NCBI GenBank assembly: GCA_964526225.1
Contig: CAZGLL010000018.1
Location: 1-32,563 of the forward strand
Reading direction: 5' to 3'
DNA from: DRYM01 sp964526225
GTDB taxonomy: Archaea > Thermoproteota > Thermoprotei_A > EX4484-217-1
Length of the DNA: 32,563 bases
Below the pieces are notes generated by a model, which saw only the letters and a program-made list of their open reading frames with translations, searched no databases and was not told where the DNA came from. How positions within the stretch are numbered: the stretch's first letter is position 1; each line of letters starts with the position of its first letter. The position numbers and the translations under genes are program-made. This document shows, piece by piece, positions 31,042 to 32,563 of this stretch.

Positions 31042-31524
31042 ATGTTGAAAGTAAATGAAGTTTTAAATAGGTGTCCTTGGACTTTAGTGTTTCTAATAAA
31101 GCTTAAGAATCTTGGAGGAGAAGCATCAGCTTCTGAAATAGCTAAAGAGATTGGTGTTAGAAGCCCTATCGTTAAGAGGGCTATGTGGTGGCTTAGAAAA
31201 TATGGCTTGGTCGAAGAAGTTCCTGATGTTGAACCTAGAAGGTTTAAGCTCAAGACTGAAGCATACAGGTTTATTGAGAAACTTGTTGTAAACATGTGGG
31301 TTAAGGGGAATACTACGGTTATTCTCTGGGGTAGAACATACTACGTGTTTATAGTTAGGGAAAGTAGAATTATTGTTAAAACTGTAGGTAAGGAAGTTGT
31401 CGATGAAGCTAGAAAGCTGAAAATAGAGATAGGGCAAGCTAAAGTAAAGGATATTTCAGATAGCCTAGGTGTACCTGTGAATCTTGCTTCAGTAGTTCTT
31501 AGGGTTCTAAAAACAACATCTTGA
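31042..31524 (+). CDS. Winged-helix DNA-binding protein
   Basis: A 160-residue putative regulator. Residues about 10-60 form a winged HTH (ASASEIAKEIGVRSPIVKRA, then WWLRKYGLVEEV), resembling MarR/ArsR-type folds. A middle part (about 75-125) is beta-rich, and the end (KVKDISDSLGVPVNLASVVL) looks like a second HTH-like helix pair. The ATG at 31042 has AGGTGG 5 nt upstream; a GTG at 31033 is also in frame. It is divergent from the HEPN/MNT module. The stop codon touches the D box of the antisense C/D RNA. Target genes are unknown. Confidence 0.7.
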   Translation: MLKVNEVLNRCPWTLVFLIKLKNLGGEASASEIAKEIGVRSPIVKRAMWWLRKYGLVEEVPDVEPRRFKLKTEAYRFIEKLVVNMWVKGNTTVILWGRTYYVFIVRESRIIVKTVGKEVVDEARKLKIEIGQAKVKDISDSLGVPVNLASVVLRVLKTTS

Positions 31525-31587
31525 TCAGACAAGGCTGATTTCCACATGGCCTCTAGGGCTTCGGTGCCGCCTGAGATCATCACCTAG
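31521..31587 (-). ncRNA. Box C/D sRNA guiding 2'-O-methylation of 16S rRNA
   Basis: Reading the reverse strand: box C GTGATGA (31583-31577), a 12-nt guide (31576-31565), box D' CCGA (31564-31561, degenerate), a 13-nt spacer, box C' ATGTGGA (31547-31541, degenerate), a 12-nt guide (31540-31529) and box D CTGA (31528-31525). The 12-nt guides are the archaeal norm. The D guide contains TCAGCCTTG, complementary to CAAGGCTGA of archaeal 16S rRNA. The D' guide is complementary over 11 positions (two G-U) to GCCGCCTGGGG, about 10 nt upstream in the same rRNA. By the N+5 rule the targets are the first G of AAGG and the G of GCCGCC, about G902 and G881 in E. coli numbering. rRNA sequence and numbering are recalled from memory. 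Confidence 0.82.
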
Positions 31588-31649
31588 CCAATACTAATAT
31601 TGTTGCACTGTTGCTCTTATTGGTTTCTAAACTTTTCTATTACAATATA

Positions 31650-31705
31650 TTGGGGACATATTATTATATATGTGGGATATAATAAATAAGATGGGCTAAA
31701 TTGTT
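31650..31705 (+). promoter_or_regulatory. vapBC promoter with overlapping palindrome
   Basis: An inverted repeat ACATATTATTATATATGT (31656-31673) overlaps the TATA-like ATTATATATG. Transcription would start near 31693. VapB antitoxins usually repress their own promoter, and this palindrome is in the right place to be the operator. Confidence 0.45.
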
Positions 31706-31960
31706 ATGTATGTGGTAACTGTTGATGATAGGAGGAGAATAAAGCTGCCTAAGGACTTCGTTAAGCCTAAGGATAAAATTCTCATTCTAAATGCTGAAAC
31801 CAGACTTGTTCTTATAAAGATACCTCCGAAGCCTTTTCCAGAATCCTCCTCTTGGCTTAGAACATCTCTGTCCAAAGCTGAACTTAGAAGGCTGGGTTTA
31901 GAGAAGGCATTGGAAGAAGTAAGTAAGAAGTTGGAGAGGAAAGATGCTGATAGAAACTGA
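31706..31960 (+). CDS. vapB: AbrB-type VapB antitoxin
   Basis: An 84-residue protein with an AbrB/MazE-like swapped-hairpin domain (residues about 1-40: VTVDDRRRIKLPKDFVKPKDKILILNAE region) and a C-terminal toxin-binding tail that is helical and highly charged (about 50-80, ELRRLGLEKALEEVSKKL). It binds DNA and neutralises the PIN-domain toxin encoded next. The stop overlaps the toxin start by 17 nt, the classic vapBC layout. The gene itself looks intact, although its partner is broken. Confidence 0.82.
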   Translation: MYVVTVDDRRRIKLPKDFVKPKDKILILNAETRLVLIKIPPKPFPESSSWLRTSLSKAELRRLGLEKALEEVSKKLERKDADRN

Positions 31961-32369
31961 TGTGATATTAGCGCATGTAAAGGAGCAAGACTGATTAAAA
32001 CCTTATGCTGAAGAAATCTTAGAGAAAGCACGAAAGGGAATAATTAAGCTTTATGTTATTAGGGAAGTTGTTCATGAGCTATATTATATTGCTTCTAAAC
32101 TTAACATAGAAATCGATGAAATATTGGGGAGAGTGGTTGCATTAACAAGGATAAATAATATTATGTGGCTTCCCACAACAGTTGAAATAGACCTAGCCGC
32201 TTTAACTATAATGGTTGAATATGGCGTTTCATCCATTTTTGATGCCTACTATGCTGCAACAGCCCTCATTATGGATCCCGATAAAACAATAATTTCAACA
32301 GATAAAGTGTACGATAAAATACCTGGACTAGTAAGGATTGATCCTAGAGAACTTGTTTTAAAGAAATAA
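31944..32369 (+). pseudogene. vapC: VapC PIN-domain toxin with in-frame TGA stop
   Basis: The frame from ATG 31944 to TAA 32369 encodes 141 codons of a PIN-domain RNase but is interrupted by TGA at codon 17 (31992-31994). Before it lies MLIETDVILAHVKEQD and after it LKPYAEEILEKA. Related VapC proteins often have Trp here (a D-W-L-K type sequence), so a single TGG-to-TGA change explains the stop. All acidic PIN residues remain: D6, E41, D100 and D120. Everything else is in frame, so the loss looks recent. Read-through, re-initiation downstream (for example TTG at 32124, which would lack D6), or a sequencing error are alternatives. Confidence 0.8.
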
Positions 32370-32422
32370 GGCTAGAGATATTATTGATAATGATCACCTA
32401 GTGCTGACTATGAATTCAGCCC

Positions 32423-32563
32423 TTAGACATAATCATTAAAAAATTCTCCATGAGAATACTTAGCTATTCTCTCTCTGCATTTCAATTTGGAGAAAACGTT
32501 TAGTAAACCATGTATTTTAAAGAAGTTTCCAGGAAACCCCATAAGTTTCTCTATAATTCTCAA
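32423..32563 (-). CDS. Possible C-terminal end of a gene entering from the window edge
   Basis: The reverse strand is open for 46 codons from the window edge to a TAA at 32423-32425. The peptide includes GFPGNFFKIHGLLNVFSKL and ends KYSHGEFFNDYV. The composition (Phe, Lys, Gly, His) looks protein-like, but I do not recognise the family and the stretch is too short to be sure. It would be convergent with the vapC pseudogene, 53 nt away. Confidence 0.35.
   Translation of the reverse strand: MRIIEKLMGFPGNFFKIHGLLNVFSKLKCRERIAKYSHGEFFNDYV

Noticed and set aside
31992..31994. TGA in vapC as a recoded (selenocysteine or tryptophan) codon
   Set aside because: TGA ends several intact genes here (pyrK, pyrB, vapB), and no SECIS-like hairpin is apparent; a nonsense mutation is simpler.

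Overview
The window looks like a piece of an AT-rich, thermophilic archaeal chromosome, most likely from a crenarchaeon (Thermoprotei). The supporting signs are gene starts at GTG and TTG preceded by GGTG-type ribosome binding sites, TATA boxes about 25-30 nt before expected transcription starts, and a LysW-carrier lysine pathway with a LysM-type Lrp regulator. A protein closely resembling the crenarchaeal lysine methyltransferase aKMT4, archaeal pilin-like proteins, and a box C/D guide RNA whose guides fit archaeal 16S rRNA point the same way. The genus cannot be named from the sequence alone. There is no rRNA or tRNA gene, no CRISPR array and no insertion sequence.

Layout. 1-1397 (-) is a sodium:alanine/glycine symporter cut by the window edge, divergent from a small unknown membrane protein. 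1911-5159 (+) holds two MoeA paralogues, the second fused to a periplasmic-binding-protein-like domain. 5143-6977 (-) holds an MBL-fold hydrolase and a cysteine synthase. 7223-7858 (+) is a dolichol-kinase-like membrane protein. 8003-17832 (+) is a compact locus for the whole alpha-aminoadipate lysine pathway: homocitrate synthase, homoaconitase large and small subunits, homoisocitrate dehydrogenase, LysY, LysZ, the regulator LysM, then a second promoter and LysW-LysX-LysJ-LysK. An aKMT4-like methyltransferase and a 43-residue zinc ribbon follow. 18830-24548 (-) is a de novo pyrimidine operon, transcribed pyrF-pyrE-pyrB-pyrI-pyrC-pyrK-pyrD, covering every step from carbamoyl phosphate to UMP. 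24724-26706 (+) holds an amidohydrolase of the MTA/SAH/5'-deoxyadenosine deaminase type and a LOG/TIGR00725-like protein.

The last 6 kb is more accessory. It carries three pilin-like secreted or membrane proteins (26781-29454) interrupted by a GC-rich element (about 27507-27650) that can fold into a pseudoknot, a flavin-reductase-like protein, a HEPN/MNT toxin-antitoxin pair, a winged-helix regulator, a box C/D sRNA antisense at 31521-31587, and a vapBC pair whose toxin gene has an in-frame TGA.

The most notable observations are: the C/D sRNA, whose two 12-nt guides match neighbouring sites in the 880-905 region of archaeal 16S rRNA; the pseudoknotted candidate RNA upstream of a pilin-like gene; lysJ, whose conserved N-terminus extends upstream of any ATG/GTG/TTG and ends at an ATA codon placed correctly behind a strong ribosome binding site; and the vapC nonsense mutation. 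I saw no wholly new multi-gene system. The candidate RNA is the best lead for something undescribed.
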